A program made the position numbers and the translations under genes. 64,000 nucleotides of DNA, from NCBI RefSeq assembly GCF_900167975.1, contig NZ_FUZU01000005.1, positions 5,001 to 69,000 on the forward strand, written 5' to 3'. Under the pieces are notes generated by a model, which searched no databases, was not told the DNA's origin, and saw only the letters and a program-made list of their open reading frames with translations. Below, piece by piece: positions 9,942 to 19,900 of this stretch (position 1 is the first letter of the stretch; the number at the start of each line of letters is the position of its first letter). This stretch comes from Ohtaekwangia koreensis (GTDB lineage Bacteria; Bacteroidota; Bacteroidia; Cytophagales; Cyclobacteriaceae).

Positions 9942-11217
9942 TAATTTAGCAGCACTGGATAAAAGAAACATCTGGCATCCATTCAGTCCGTTGCAAGGCG
10001 GTATAGATCCAATCCTGATCACCGAAGCAAAAGGTGTTTACCTTACCACAGGCGACAATCGTAGAATTATAGATGCTGTTTCCTCCTGGTGGGTAAACCT
10101 GCACGGACACAGCAATGAATATATAGCGGATGCTATAGCAGCACAAGCCCGGAAACTGGAACACGTAATCTTTGCAGGATTTACACATGAACCGGCTATA
10201 CAGCTTTCAAAAAATCTGCTTTCAATTTTGCCATCGAATCAATCACGCATCTTCTTTTCCGATAATGGAAGCACTGCCGTGGAAGTAGGACTTAAAATGG
10301 CATTTCAATACTGGTATAATCAAGGTATTAAGAAAAGTAAGATCGTTGCCCTCGATGGAGCTTATCACGGTGATACGTTCGGGGCGATGTCCGTTGGAGA
10401 GCGTGGTATGTTCACGGATCCCTTCAAGCCCTATCTGTTTGAAACTATCTTCATTGATTTTCCAACAGTTGAAAATGAAGAATATATCCTTCGGCAATTT
10501 AAAGATATAGTATCACGTGGCGACATTGCAGCCTTCGTGTACGAACCGCTTGTACAAGGTGCTGGCGGTATGCGTATATACTCCACCGCTATTCTCAACC
10601 GTCTGCTCGAAGTGGCAAAAGCGAATGATGTGCTATGTATTGCCGATGAAGTATTTACAGGGTTTGGACGCACGGGTAAATTATTTGCTTCCGACTATTG
10701 CGAGAACAAACCTGATATCATCGCGGTATCGAAAGGGATAACAGGAGGAACAATGGCCTTGGGTGTAACTGCATGCTCTGATAAAATCCTGCAGGCTTAT
10801 CAGACTGAAGATTTCCTGAAAACATTTTTTCATGGACACTCCTATACTGCGAATCCTATAGCCTGCTCTGCCGCCAATGCGAGTTTTGATTTACTCATGG
10901 CAGATGCGTGTCAACAAAGTATTCAGCATATTGCTTACCAGCACAAACAATTTGAATCAGAAATAAAACATCATAGCCGTGTAAGCGTGGTACGATCTCT
11001 GGGGACTATACTGGCGCTGGAAATAAAAACAGACGCCAGGACTTCGTATGATAACGAGATCAGAAAAAAAATATATCCTTACTTTATAGCGCGAAACATC
11101 CTGCTAAGGCCACTTGGTAATGTTATCTATATACTTCCACCGTATGTGATCACCGATGATCAACTCGCTGTTATATATAGTGCCATTCGTGAATTTCTGG
11201 ATCAGCTCGATCGTTAA
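9934..11217 (+). CDS. bioA: Adenosylmethionine-8-amino-7-oxononanoate aminotransferase
   Basis: The 427-residue class III aminotransferase uses S-adenosylmethionine as amino donor to form 7,8-diaminopelargonate. Family marks include IWHPFSP at the start, SSWWVNLHGH near 50, DNGSTAVEVG near 110, ALDGAYHGDTFGAMS near 140, IADEVFTGFGRTG near 229 and the PLP lysine in VSKGITGG near 265. The tryptophan pair and the tyrosine in AYHGD are those of DAPA synthases. It is last in the biotin run and stops 13 nt before the convergent dioxygenase gene. Confidence 0.95.
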   Translation: MNNNLAALDKRNIWHPFSPLQGGIDPILITEAKGVYLTTGDNRRIIDAVSSWWVNLHGHSNEYIADAIAAQARKLEHVIFAGFTHEPAIQLSKNLLSILPSNQSRIFFSDNGSTAVEVGLKMAFQYWYNQGIKKSKIVALDGAYHGDTFGAMSVGERGMFTDPFKPYLFETIFIDFPTVENEEYILRQFKDIVSRGDIAAFVYEPLVQGAGGMRIYSTAILNRLLEVAKANDVLCIADEVFTGFGRTGKLFASDYCENKPDIIAVSKGITGGTMALGVTACSDKILQAYQTEDFLKTFFHGHSYTANPIACSAANASFDLLMADACQQSIQHIAYQHKQFESEIKHHSRVSVVRSLGTILALEIKTDARTSYDNEIRKKIYPYFIARNILLRPLGNVIYILPPYVITDDQLAVIYSAIREFLDQLDR

Positions 11218-11230
11218 AATGACGAACAGA

Positions 11231-12085
11231 TTATGCGTCTATTTTTACAGACGTCATTGAAATTGAACCCATGGCCAGCTTATCGTTAAAGATGCTTACT
11301 TTATCTTTACCGCCTTTCAACCCGAGTATATATAGCAGTGGTAAATAATGCTCGGGTGTGGGTATAGAAAGTTTCGCACCTTGCCCAAGGCTTTCAAAGT
11401 TGATCAAGGGTGTATGATTATTCGATAGAATTGCTTCCTTGAATTTTTCGTTAATGTCAACGGCCCAATCATACCCGGTTGTAGGACGTTGCCAATCGAG
11501 TATACGCAGGTTATGAACCATGTTTCCGCTGCCAATAATAAGCACACCTTTTTTACGAAGTGATTCCAGTTCCTTCGCAAGCTCATAGTGATATTGAGGT
11601 CCTTTCGTATAGTCGATGCTGAGTTGAAGCACGGGTATAGTTGCTTCCGGATACATCCGTTTTACAACAGACCATGTACCGTGATCCAATCCCCACTCAT
11701 GATCGAGTCCTACAGTAGTTTTGTGAATTAGCTGTGCTGCTTCTTTAGCCAGTGCAGGATTACCGGGAGCAGGATACTGTACATCAAATAATGCTTTCGG
11801 AAATCCACCAAAGTCATGAATAGTCTGAGGATTTTCCATCGCCGTAATATGGGTGCCCTTGGTAAACCAGTGTGCTGAAATACAAAGTACTGCCTTTGGT
11901 CTTGGAATCTCTTTTCCGAGTTGTTCCCACTTGTGGCTGAACTCGTTGTCTTCAATCCCATTCATAGGCGAGCCGTGGCCAATAAACAACAGGGGCATTG
12001 TGTGTTCTTGCTCAGGCAATGTGTTCGTAAACTTTTCAAATGCTTTGATGGAATTCATAGATTCAGTATTCACTTGTGTAAACAT
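11231..12085 (-). CDS. ygiD: LigB-superfamily 4,5-DOPA-extradiol-dioxygenase-like protein
   Basis: The 284-residue protein belongs to the YgiD/DODA class III extradiol dioxygenases. Metal ligands are recognisable in FIGHGSP near residue 35, ISAHWF near 71, and HGTWSVV near 135, with IIGSGNMVHNL near 198. E. coli YgiD is known to open the ring of DOPA and similar catechols. The physiological substrate here is not evident. It faces bioA tail to tail and is divergent from the VWA gene. An in-frame Met10 (12058) is an alternative start. Confidence 0.88.
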   Translation of the reverse strand: MFTQVNTESMNSIKAFEKFTNTLPEQEHTMPLLFIGHGSPMNGIEDNEFSHKWEQLGKEIPRPKAVLCISAHWFTKGTHITAMENPQTIHDFGGFPKALFDVQYPAPGNPALAKEAAQLIHKTTVGLDHEWGLDHGTWSVVKRMYPEATIPVLQLSIDYTKGPQYHYELAKELESLRKKGVLIIGSGNMVHNLRILDWQRPTTGYDWAVDINEKFKEAILSNNHTPLINFESLGQGAKLSIPTPEHYLPLLYILGLKGGKDKVSIFNDKLAMGSISMTSVKIDA

Positions 12086-12193
12086 GAATATCAGGAGATA
12101 AAGTTCATATTTATAGAACGAAGTATGCCCTATGGACAGGATCAGAACCTATAGCGCTATATTCCGTAATAACATTTTTTAGTAAGTTCGAAT

Positions 12194-14914
12194 ATGCGAT
12201 TTATTTATTTTCTCTTCCTGTTGCCGGTGCTTTCAATGGGCCAGTCTATAACCGGTGTACAACAAAAAGCAATTAATGCATACGCTGACTACGCGAACCA
12301 TTCTGCTGAAGAAGTGGATAGAGTTGTGAAGTCGGTGATTGCATATTATCCAACCATTCATCAGAAAAGTTCATGGGGTTCGCCGCGGTATACTTGTCCG
12401 GTACAGTTGGAAGATTATTATCTGACCAATGCATTAACCTTGAGCAAGAACCTTAATACCACGCTTTCAACCAACCTGAATGCAAAGCTCAAGGACCTTC
12501 GCGCTGCCGCGGAAAAGATTGACGTAAATTGTAAATCGCTCGACACGTATCACAAACTTGAAGATTACAAGCAGGATAATTTTGCAAGAGCTGAGCAACT
12601 GGTAAATGAATTGCCTTTGTTGCTTCGCGACTATCAAAAAAAGTATAACGCGTTGAAGTTTGAGCTTGATGCTATTCATAAAAAGATAGTACAGTCCACG
12701 ACTGCGCCCGCGGCTTATCGGAATGCCGATGCCTTTATGAGAGGTGAGATTGAACGCGAACGAAAACTTCTCGACTCATGGACATTCAATGTAAAGGAAG
12801 ATGTTCATACAGGGTGGCCGGTGGATAAGCTGGAGCAAAGTATACTCGAAACAGATCAGCAGGCTATAGCCATGCAAAAATCAAAACCGGTATTGAAGTA
12901 TCCAGCGTCCAGTATGTGGCCATCGTTTCAAGAAAACCTCAATACTATACTTGAATTGAAACGTAACGGCTTAAACGGGTATAACTTTGAGGCTAAGAAA
13001 TCGGACAAGCATAGCAACGATGTATACTTTGACCTGATCAATTATTTTAACGGAACGCTCGTATCCGATTATAATAGTTTCATTGATTTTGCAATGGGTG
13101 ATTACGTTGGTATAAAAACGATTAAGTATTTTCCGCTTTTCGAATTCCGCACACAACCTGCATCAACGGCCGTACAGGTTACTCCATTCCGGGATGCTGC
13201 GCGAGTACCGGTAACTATAGCACTTCAGAAAACGGCTTTGCCAAAGGCACAGTTTGAAGCACTATCAAACTACATTGCCTATATAAATGAAACGTGGCGC
13301 CAAACACGAAACCTGCAATCAACGCTGGAGAATTTTAGTTCAAGTGCTTCGTATTTTAAAACACTGGATTCATACGAACGACACGGGCCGCTTAACTTCG
13401 ACTATAAAAATTATCAGCTACCCAAGGCAGAGTATCAAAAGACAATCACCTATAGTAAGGCGCTTCCTCCTGCTATAGCGAAATCATTGAATGATCAGAC
13501 GGAAGTCTTGCAGAGCATTTTAAAAGAGATGGATGATCTGAGTGCTTCATTGGTCCAGGAGGTTAGTGAAAAACGATATGAGAAAGATCGGTTGGACAAT
13601 GTTTACAAAACGCTTGAACGGCAGAAAGTATTATTCAGAGAATGGGACAAACGAAAGGAATGGTTGTATGAAGATGTTCGGAAAGTATTTGATGCTTACC
13701 CGCAAACGGTGACTTCCTCATGGTATATATCTGGGAGAGCATTGCAAAATCTGACGGACCTGGATCATGATGCGCTAATGAAAGCCAAAGCATACTATAT
13801 GGGCGATAGCACGATAAAGATATCAACACAATCTATTGATGAAACCCTTCGCGAAGTAATTGCCAGGGAGTACGATAACATGAAAGGGATTGAAAAGATC
13901 GGACGCAATAATGGTTTGTGTCCCTATACTCCGTATGAAGATATTCCGGAGACCTCTAAATCTTTAAGTGAAGAGATCAAGAAGTTGAGGGCTGCCAATA
14001 CATCCCGATACGAGCACCCTTATCATACAATGGTGTATCGCTACAACGACATTGTGGATGATTATAACAAATTTTGTGAGTTATCTACCAGTGTACAACA
14101 CTTGCCGACAGTACGTCAACCGGAGTTGTTTTTTATTAAGTATCCGGATAAGGAGAAAACCAAGTCAACAGCTGCACGCACCACGACTTCAACAAACACG
14201 ATATCCAACGCAGGTACAACAGAAAAACCAGCAACACAGAAAACAGTCGCGCAACAAAATACTTCTCGTGAAAGCGCAAGTTCAAAAGTATTACACGACA
14301 CAGTATATATTGAAAAGCGTGACACGGTATATATTTCGGAACCAGGCGAAAATCTCAGATCAATGGACGGCTATGCTACTAACAATATGATCTTATTGTT
14401 AGATGTATCTGGTTCTATGAATTCTCCGGAGAAATTGCCGTTACTAAAGAATGCCATACTCAGCTTGGTATCCATGATGCGGCCGGAAGACAGAGTATCC
14501 GTTATTGCTTTTTCAGATAAACCGAAAGTGCTGTTGGAATCTGCTTCGTTTAAAGAGAGTGATAAGATCACCAAAGCTATAAACAATCTGAAGTCATCCG
14601 GGAAAACAGATGGTAACGCAGGTATAAAGCTGGCCTATAAAACTGCGGATGAAAACTATATACGTGGTGGTAACAATCGTATTGTACTTGCCACGGACGG
14701 TGAGTTTGGTACGAGTGACGAAACGCTTCAATTGATAGAGAGATTTTCCACCGAGGATATTTTTCTTTCGATCTTCAATTTCGGTAAAGGAGCCGGTGCT
14801 TCTAAAGCCCTTGAGCAACTAACCAAAAAGGGCAAAGGGAACTATGCGCAGATATCAAAAGAAAACGTAGACCTGAAATTAATCCGCGAAGCGAAAGCAA
14901 AGAAGAAGAAATAA
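12194..14914 (+). CDS. Exported VWA-domain protein with long helical N-terminal region
   Basis: The 906-residue protein has a signal peptide (about 1-17), a 600-residue mostly helical region with no domain I recognise, a Thr/Ser/Ala/Gln-rich linker (about 650-690), and a von Willebrand factor A domain (about 730-895). The metal site motif DVSGSMN starts at Asp737, with further MIDAS residues in SGKTDGN and ATDGEFG. The protein is probably periplasmic or surface-bound and may hold a partner through the metal site. No transporter, AAA+ ATPase or secretion gene is near. It ends in a Lys-rich tail. Confidence 0.8.
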   Translation: MRFIYFLFLLPVLSMGQSITGVQQKAINAYADYANHSAEEVDRVVKSVIAYYPTIHQKSSWGSPRYTCPVQLEDYYLTNALTLSKNLNTTLSTNLNAKLKDLRAAAEKIDVNCKSLDTYHKLEDYKQDNFARAEQLVNELPLLLRDYQKKYNALKFELDAIHKKIVQSTTAPAAYRNADAFMRGEIERERKLLDSWTFNVKEDVHTGWPVDKLEQSILETDQQAIAMQKSKPVLKYPASSMWPSFQENLNTILELKRNGLNGYNFEAKKSDKHSNDVYFDLINYFNGTLVSDYNSFIDFAMGDYVGIKTIKYFPLFEFRTQPASTAVQVTPFRDAARVPVTIALQKTALPKAQFEALSNYIAYINETWRQTRNLQSTLENFSSSASYFKTLDSYERHGPLNFDYKNYQLPKAEYQKTITYSKALPPAIAKSLNDQTEVLQSILKEMDDLSASLVQEVSEKRYEKDRLDNVYKTLERQKVLFREWDKRKEWLYEDVRKVFDAYPQTVTSSWYISGRALQNLTDLDHDALMKAKAYYMGDSTIKISTQSIDETLREVIAREYDNMKGIEKIGRNNGLCPYTPYEDIPETSKSLSEEIKKLRAANTSRYEHPYHTMVYRYNDIVDDYNKFCELSTSVQHLPTVRQPELFFIKYPDKEKTKSTAARTTTSTNTISNAGTTEKPATQKTVAQQNTSRESASSKVLHDTVYIEKRDTVYISEPGENLRSMDGYATNNMILLLDVSGSMNSPEKLPLLKNAILSLVSMMRPEDRVSVIAFSDKPKVLLESASFKESDKITKAINNLKSSGKTDGNAGIKLAYKTADENYIRGGNNRIVLATDGEFGTSDETLQLIERFSTEDIFLSIFNFGKGAGASKALEQLTKKGKGNYAQISKENVDLKLIREAKAKKKK

Positions 14915-14936
14915 GTATATTATAGTATACGAAAAT

Positions 14937-14971
14937 GCTTCAAGCTACAGACAAATGCTGTAGCCTGAAGC
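14937..14971. terminator. Bidirectional hairpin between convergent genes
   Basis: Arms 14937-14950 and 14958-14971 pair in 13 of 14 positions around a 7-nt loop. It lies between the convergent stops of the VWA gene and the phosphorylase gene and lacks a long T run on either side, so it may act as a bidirectional terminator or stabilising hairpin. Confidence 0.6.
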
Positions 14972-14981
14972 TAATGGTTTC

Positions 14982-16631
14982 CTATTTATACAGTTTCTCA
15001 TAATACTCATCCGCCATTCTTCCTGAATCAAAGAAAGGCAGTACATCCGTCATACTGTTCTTAACAATATTCAACCACTTATCAGGGTTATCATAATATA
15101 GCGGAATGATTTCATGTTCAAGCAGGTCGAGTAATGCATGCGCTTCGATCTTGTCTTTCGATTCCTGCGTCAGCTGATCATTTGCAGTATCGATGATGAA
15201 GGCATTCTTTCCATGCTTGGAGAATTCAGGAACCCATCCATCGGGAATAGAAAGGTTAACCGAGCCGTTCATTGCTGCCGTCATACCGGAAGTTCCGGAA
15301 GCCTCGTGATATAGTCTTGGATTATTCAACCATAGATCAGAGCCTTTCTTTAAATGTGCCGATAACCAGAGTTCATATCCCGTTACAACGGTACAGTTAG
15401 GCAAATCCTTCGTCTTCCAATAGATCTCATTGAAAATATTGATTGCCCCGTAATCTTCCGGGTAAGGTTTGCCGGCCCATATAATCTGAATGGGATACTT
15501 TGTATTCTGTGCAATGCGCAAGAACCGATTATAGTCTGACAATAAAAGATTCGCACGTTTGTAAGCCGCGAAACGTCTAGCCCATACAATGGTAAGTACA
15601 TTCTCATTGAACAACTTTCCCGTTTGGTTAGCAACCGTGCGGAAGAGTTTATACTTCAATTCTTTTTTTCGCGAGACAAGAGCTTTATCATTTCCTTCGC
15701 TCAGAGATTTACCCAGCTCTTCATCAAGCCAATATGTTTTATTCTGTGCATTTGTAATCGCTGTGATCTCACAGATCCCTTTGTAATCGCCCCACATTTT
15801 TCTCGAGACTTCGCCATGCAATTGGGAAACTCCGTTAGCACGTTTTGCCAGGCGCAATGCTGTTAGGGTATAATTCAACACTCCGTTTTCGGGATGAACG
15901 TATTCTTCAACTTGCTTTACCGTTAGTCCATTGAAGAAACTCATGCTGTTTAACAACGGAATGCTATGCTCTTCATTGCCGGCTTTTTCAGGAGTGTGCG
16001 TTGTAAAGGCAACGCGTTTCTTTACTTCATCAAGATTCTTATACTTATCCAACAGATAGAAACACATCGGTAGCGCGTGCCCTTCATTCATGTGGTATAT
16101 ATCGGTTTCACGTCCCAGAATGTCCAGCAGCTTGGCACCACCTATACCTAACAAAATAGACTGCGCAATTCGGGTTGTCTCATTTGGATCATACAACCGA
16201 TGGCTGATCGTTTGTGCGAGGTAGTCGTTCTCTGGTATATCCGTTGAAAGCAAAAATAGCGGAGCGGTGTGAAATACATCAGGCTTCAGCAAGTATGCCT
16301 TCACAAATACTTTTGCACCGTGAATCGTAATGGGGAACACTATATTTGTGTCCGTAAGGAAGAAATATTCTTTGTCGCGAAAACTTACACGAAGCGTTTG
16401 GTCTTGATTGCGTTCCTGATCGTAATATCCTTTCTTCCAAAGAATACCGATACCGATCATATTTTGTTTTAATTCATACGCGCTACGTAAATGCGAACCT
16501 GCCAGAAAGCCGAGTCCACCACTATAAATCTTCAGTGGTTGATCAACAGCAAACTCCATTGAGAAATATGCTACGGGCTTTGAATATTTCTTATCGAACT
16601 GATAGGGGAAAAGCTCATTTAGTTTAATCAT
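14982..16631 (-). CDS. Short-form alpha-glucan phosphorylase (GT35), PLP lysine replaced by Thr
   Basis: The 549-residue protein aligns with the short alpha-glucan phosphorylase group (about 550-850 residues), which splits glucose-1-phosphate from glycogen or maltodextrin. It keeps the N-terminal FSMEFAVD and YSGGLGFLAG, the catalytic-core MNEGHA near 201, the phosphate-site block RRFAAYKR near 352 and the signature EASGTSGMxAAMNG near 443-456. In the classical enzyme the position after Met in that signature is the lysine that binds pyridoxal phosphate (rabbit muscle Lys680). Here codon 451 is ACG, threonine. Either the protein is not a PLP phosphorylase or it works otherwise. Confidence 0.85.
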   Translation of the reverse strand: MIKLNELFPYQFDKKYSKPVAYFSMEFAVDQPLKIYSGGLGFLAGSHLRSAYELKQNMIGIGILWKKGYYDQERNQDQTLRVSFRDKEYFFLTDTNIVFPITIHGAKVFVKAYLLKPDVFHTAPLFLLSTDIPENDYLAQTISHRLYDPNETTRIAQSILLGIGGAKLLDILGRETDIYHMNEGHALPMCFYLLDKYKNLDEVKKRVAFTTHTPEKAGNEEHSIPLLNSMSFFNGLTVKQVEEYVHPENGVLNYTLTALRLAKRANGVSQLHGEVSRKMWGDYKGICEITAITNAQNKTYWLDEELGKSLSEGNDKALVSRKKELKYKLFRTVANQTGKLFNENVLTIVWARRFAAYKRANLLLSDYNRFLRIAQNTKYPIQIIWAGKPYPEDYGAINIFNEIYWKTKDLPNCTVVTGYELWLSAHLKKGSDLWLNNPRLYHEASGTSGMTAAMNGSVNLSIPDGWVPEFSKHGKNAFIIDTANDQLTQESKDKIEAHALLDLLEHEIIPLYYDNPDKWLNIVKNSMTDVLPFFDSGRMADEYYEKLYK

Positions 16632-16875
16632 ATACTTTGAAAAGAAAGTACAAACTAATAAAAGAGATTGGATCCAGATTAATGAATCTGGATAAAGAAC
16701 TTACAAGAGTTTGTTGCAAACGATTGTCAATTGGTTTAACTATCAATACTATTTTTTGAGAAGTGATTATTGTCTCATGGAAATCAAATCGTAGAATTTG
16801 ATGCACATGAATTTTAATCGTCAAGTAAGCACTCCACACTTCATTTTATTTACAGCGGCAGGTTTCCTATATTCG

Positions 16876-16881
16876 AAGGAG
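16876..16881 (+). promoter_or_regulatory. Purine-rich Shine-Dalgarno-like site GAAGGAG
   Basis: GAAGGAG sits about 12 nt before an ATG (16893) that opens an 11-codon out-of-frame reading frame ending at 16928, and about 21 nt before the ATG of the long AsmA-like gene at 16903. Which start it serves is unclear. Confidence 0.35.
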
Positions 16882-16902
16882 CAAACCAGTTGATGCAAGT
16901 TG

Positions 16903-19900
16903 ATGCCATCGAAAAGATCTTCCCGTAAAATACTGTTACGCATTGCTGTTGCTATGATTCCGTTGGCTATACTGTTTGGTGTATTGGTGTATGCGAAGCT
17001 CTATGGTTTTAAACGTGCCTTGTCGGAACTGGTGCAATCCAAGACCAATGGCTTATATACCCTAAGTATAGGCCACTCGTCCATCGATTGGCTTGCACTT
17101 ACATTTACCCTTGATGACGTGAAGATCAGCAGAACATCTGCTGCTCCTGCGAAGGGGATTCGCGAAGTAACCATCCCCTATATGCAGCTTCAGTTTGGGT
17201 CCATCGCTTCAATATCGATGGTGAGGCAATTTGATATACAGAACCTCATCATCGATGAACCCGTCATCGAGATTGATGCGCAGCAACGCAGTACAGTAAA
17301 GCATAGCAATACAAATTTATCGTACCAGGTGGTCAAGCTATACCCTGCTATTGAATCGTTGCTTGGCAGGTTTGATATCGAATCACTTTCCATACGAAGA
17401 GCAACAGTCGGAATGAAGAACGTTGCGAATACATCTGTAAAACTTAATCTCATAGACCTGCTCGTAGAGCATTGGAATATACAGGAGCTTACACCCAAAA
17501 GTCAGTTTCAACTAAAGGTTGGCGGACAAGCATTGGCTTTCCCCAAAGCATCTTTAAATTTTTCAGGCATTGAGTTTAATTTCCGCCAACATCATTTGCT
17601 GTTTTCAGACTTCAGTTTTTCCTCTTTGGATACCGTGTCCCAATCAAAAGTGGAAGTATCCGGAAAATCTCTGCTCTTGCAGAAGCTCGACTATAAAGCG
17701 TTGTATGAGAATCAACGTTATGCTATCAAGCGTGCTGTGATTGATCGGCCCAATGTTGTGGTTGAGTTTAAATTAAAAGAAAACGCAAAAGTGAAAGACC
17801 GCGATCTGTTGACGCGCATTGTGAAGCAGGCAATAGGGGAGTGCTCAATTGATAGCACCGTGATCCGCGATGCTCGCGTTCACCTGGTGGTACAAAAAGA
17901 CAGGGATTCTGTCAAAATAGATCTACCACATGTTAACATCAATGTATATTCTTTCAAAGTCATTCGTGATAGCAGTGCGTTTCAAGTGGGGGGACTTGAG
18001 GCGGGCCTCGACCGTACAGCCATAGCGTTGAAGCGAAATTTTTCTTTTAACTGCAACGCAATTCTTTTTGATCAGCATCGCGATCTCACACTTACAGATG
18101 TAGTGCTATATGATTCATCGATACATAAAAACATTGCTACATGCGGTAAACTGAAATTGAAATATTTCAACCTGTTGGACTTTGCTTTTGATAAAAAAAT
18201 TCGCGCCGATGGATTAACACTTGAAGATGCAGAGATTAACATAACACCTGAACGTGTTAGGCAAAATGCAGCCAATAAAAAAGAAGACGACAGGATTGAA
18301 GATATAGCGATACGATCACTCGCCCTGAAGAATGTAACCATGCGTTATGCTGATGCCCGGCAGACGATTCGAGTAAATAAACTTTCGGTCACCGTAAATA
18401 ATTTGAAACGCGGTGCTGTTGGTGATTTTCAATATAACCTGGGAATCATTCGCTTTTCGGATGCTTTTGTAAAAAATACCTCCAGCCATCTTGAGTCCCG
18501 TATGAAAGGTGTTGACTTTGATGGGAAGTTGTTTCGTGCAGCGGAAGTTGATGTGAAGAAAGACAGTCTTCATTTCTACGCTCGCAACATGATGGCTTTG
18601 AAAGATGGTGAAGAATCGATCCGGAAAAATCACAGGCGTTGGGTAAACCTATATTTCAACCGGCTCGAAATTACAGGAAAACTTCCGCAGCAAGCCAATA
18701 ATAAAAACAAACCGCAAGATCTTCCTTTTGAAAGTATAGATCATGTATCAATTGATAATATAGTTATTGCTGCACACCAGGGAAATAAGCGGCTATCATT
18801 TTCGGGAAAGAATATTATCGCAGAAAAAATAACTGCAAAGGAAAACAAGATCACGTTTACTTCTGCACAGGGCCAGCTCTCGGATGTAAACATGCATACT
18901 CCTGATCTTGCTGTATCTGCCGAACAAATAAAAATGGATTATCCCAAACAATTCTTGTTAAGAGAATGTCAGTTTAGAAAAAATAATCTTAGGGTTGAAT
19001 TACCATATCTTGAACTGGAGACGATTGAGCAAGACGAAAATTTCTGGGCAATCCATAGTCTCAAAACAAAAAAGATTGAAATCTTTAAAAACGAAAAATC
19101 ATTATTCGTGTCAGATAGTATTCGTCTGTTAAATGCAGAAATGGCAAGCGATGAACCACCTTTTATAAAGGATATAGAGGTATATAATCCATTGTTAACC
19201 TTGCATGAAACAAAACGGCATGTCAGGAGAAACGAGGATAAAGCTATATCACTTGCTATGGTTCGGCATTTTATTATTCATCCCGGTAAAGTGAAATGGA
19301 AAGGTGATAAGAGTATACTGTTTGGAAGGTTAGAAGGTGATACAAAAAATGGTACACTGAATTGTGCTTCACTTCGATCTGAAACGGAAAGAATGACCAT
19401 CCAGGCATATGATATACTGTTGAAAAATAATAAGATAAGTATTGATTCTGTTCGACTAAAGCCACGGAAAGACTGGATCGCGTCTAACGCCATCGAAAAT
19501 GATATAATCGATGTAAGCTTTCAGGGGATTACCATGCAGGGTTTCTCAACTGAGTATATAGTGGAATCGCGAAAGATGAAAAATGTTGCTGTAACGATAG
19601 ATCGGTTTTCGTTCGATATAAAACGCGATAAGCGAATGCCTGATCCTGCTATATTTGAAAAGCCTGTTACCTTGGAAGGATTGTTTAAGCTTCCTGCATC
19701 CGTTGCTGTTAATACAATCGATCTGAAACAAGGGAAACTTCGCTATACCGAAACATCTGAAAAGACGGGCGAAGATGGCATCGTGGAGTTGGACAATATA
19801 GCCGCTTCATTGAAATTTGATAATACCCGGAAGGGGAGACCGCTTAGTATGACGGCTACCTCTCGTCTATACAGTGAAGGCAATTTACATGTAAAGTATG

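Noticed and set aside
16893-16928. 11-codon frame just before the AsmA-like gene
   Set aside because: It follows a GAAGGAG but is very short and overlaps the long gene; listed only as a note on the start choice.
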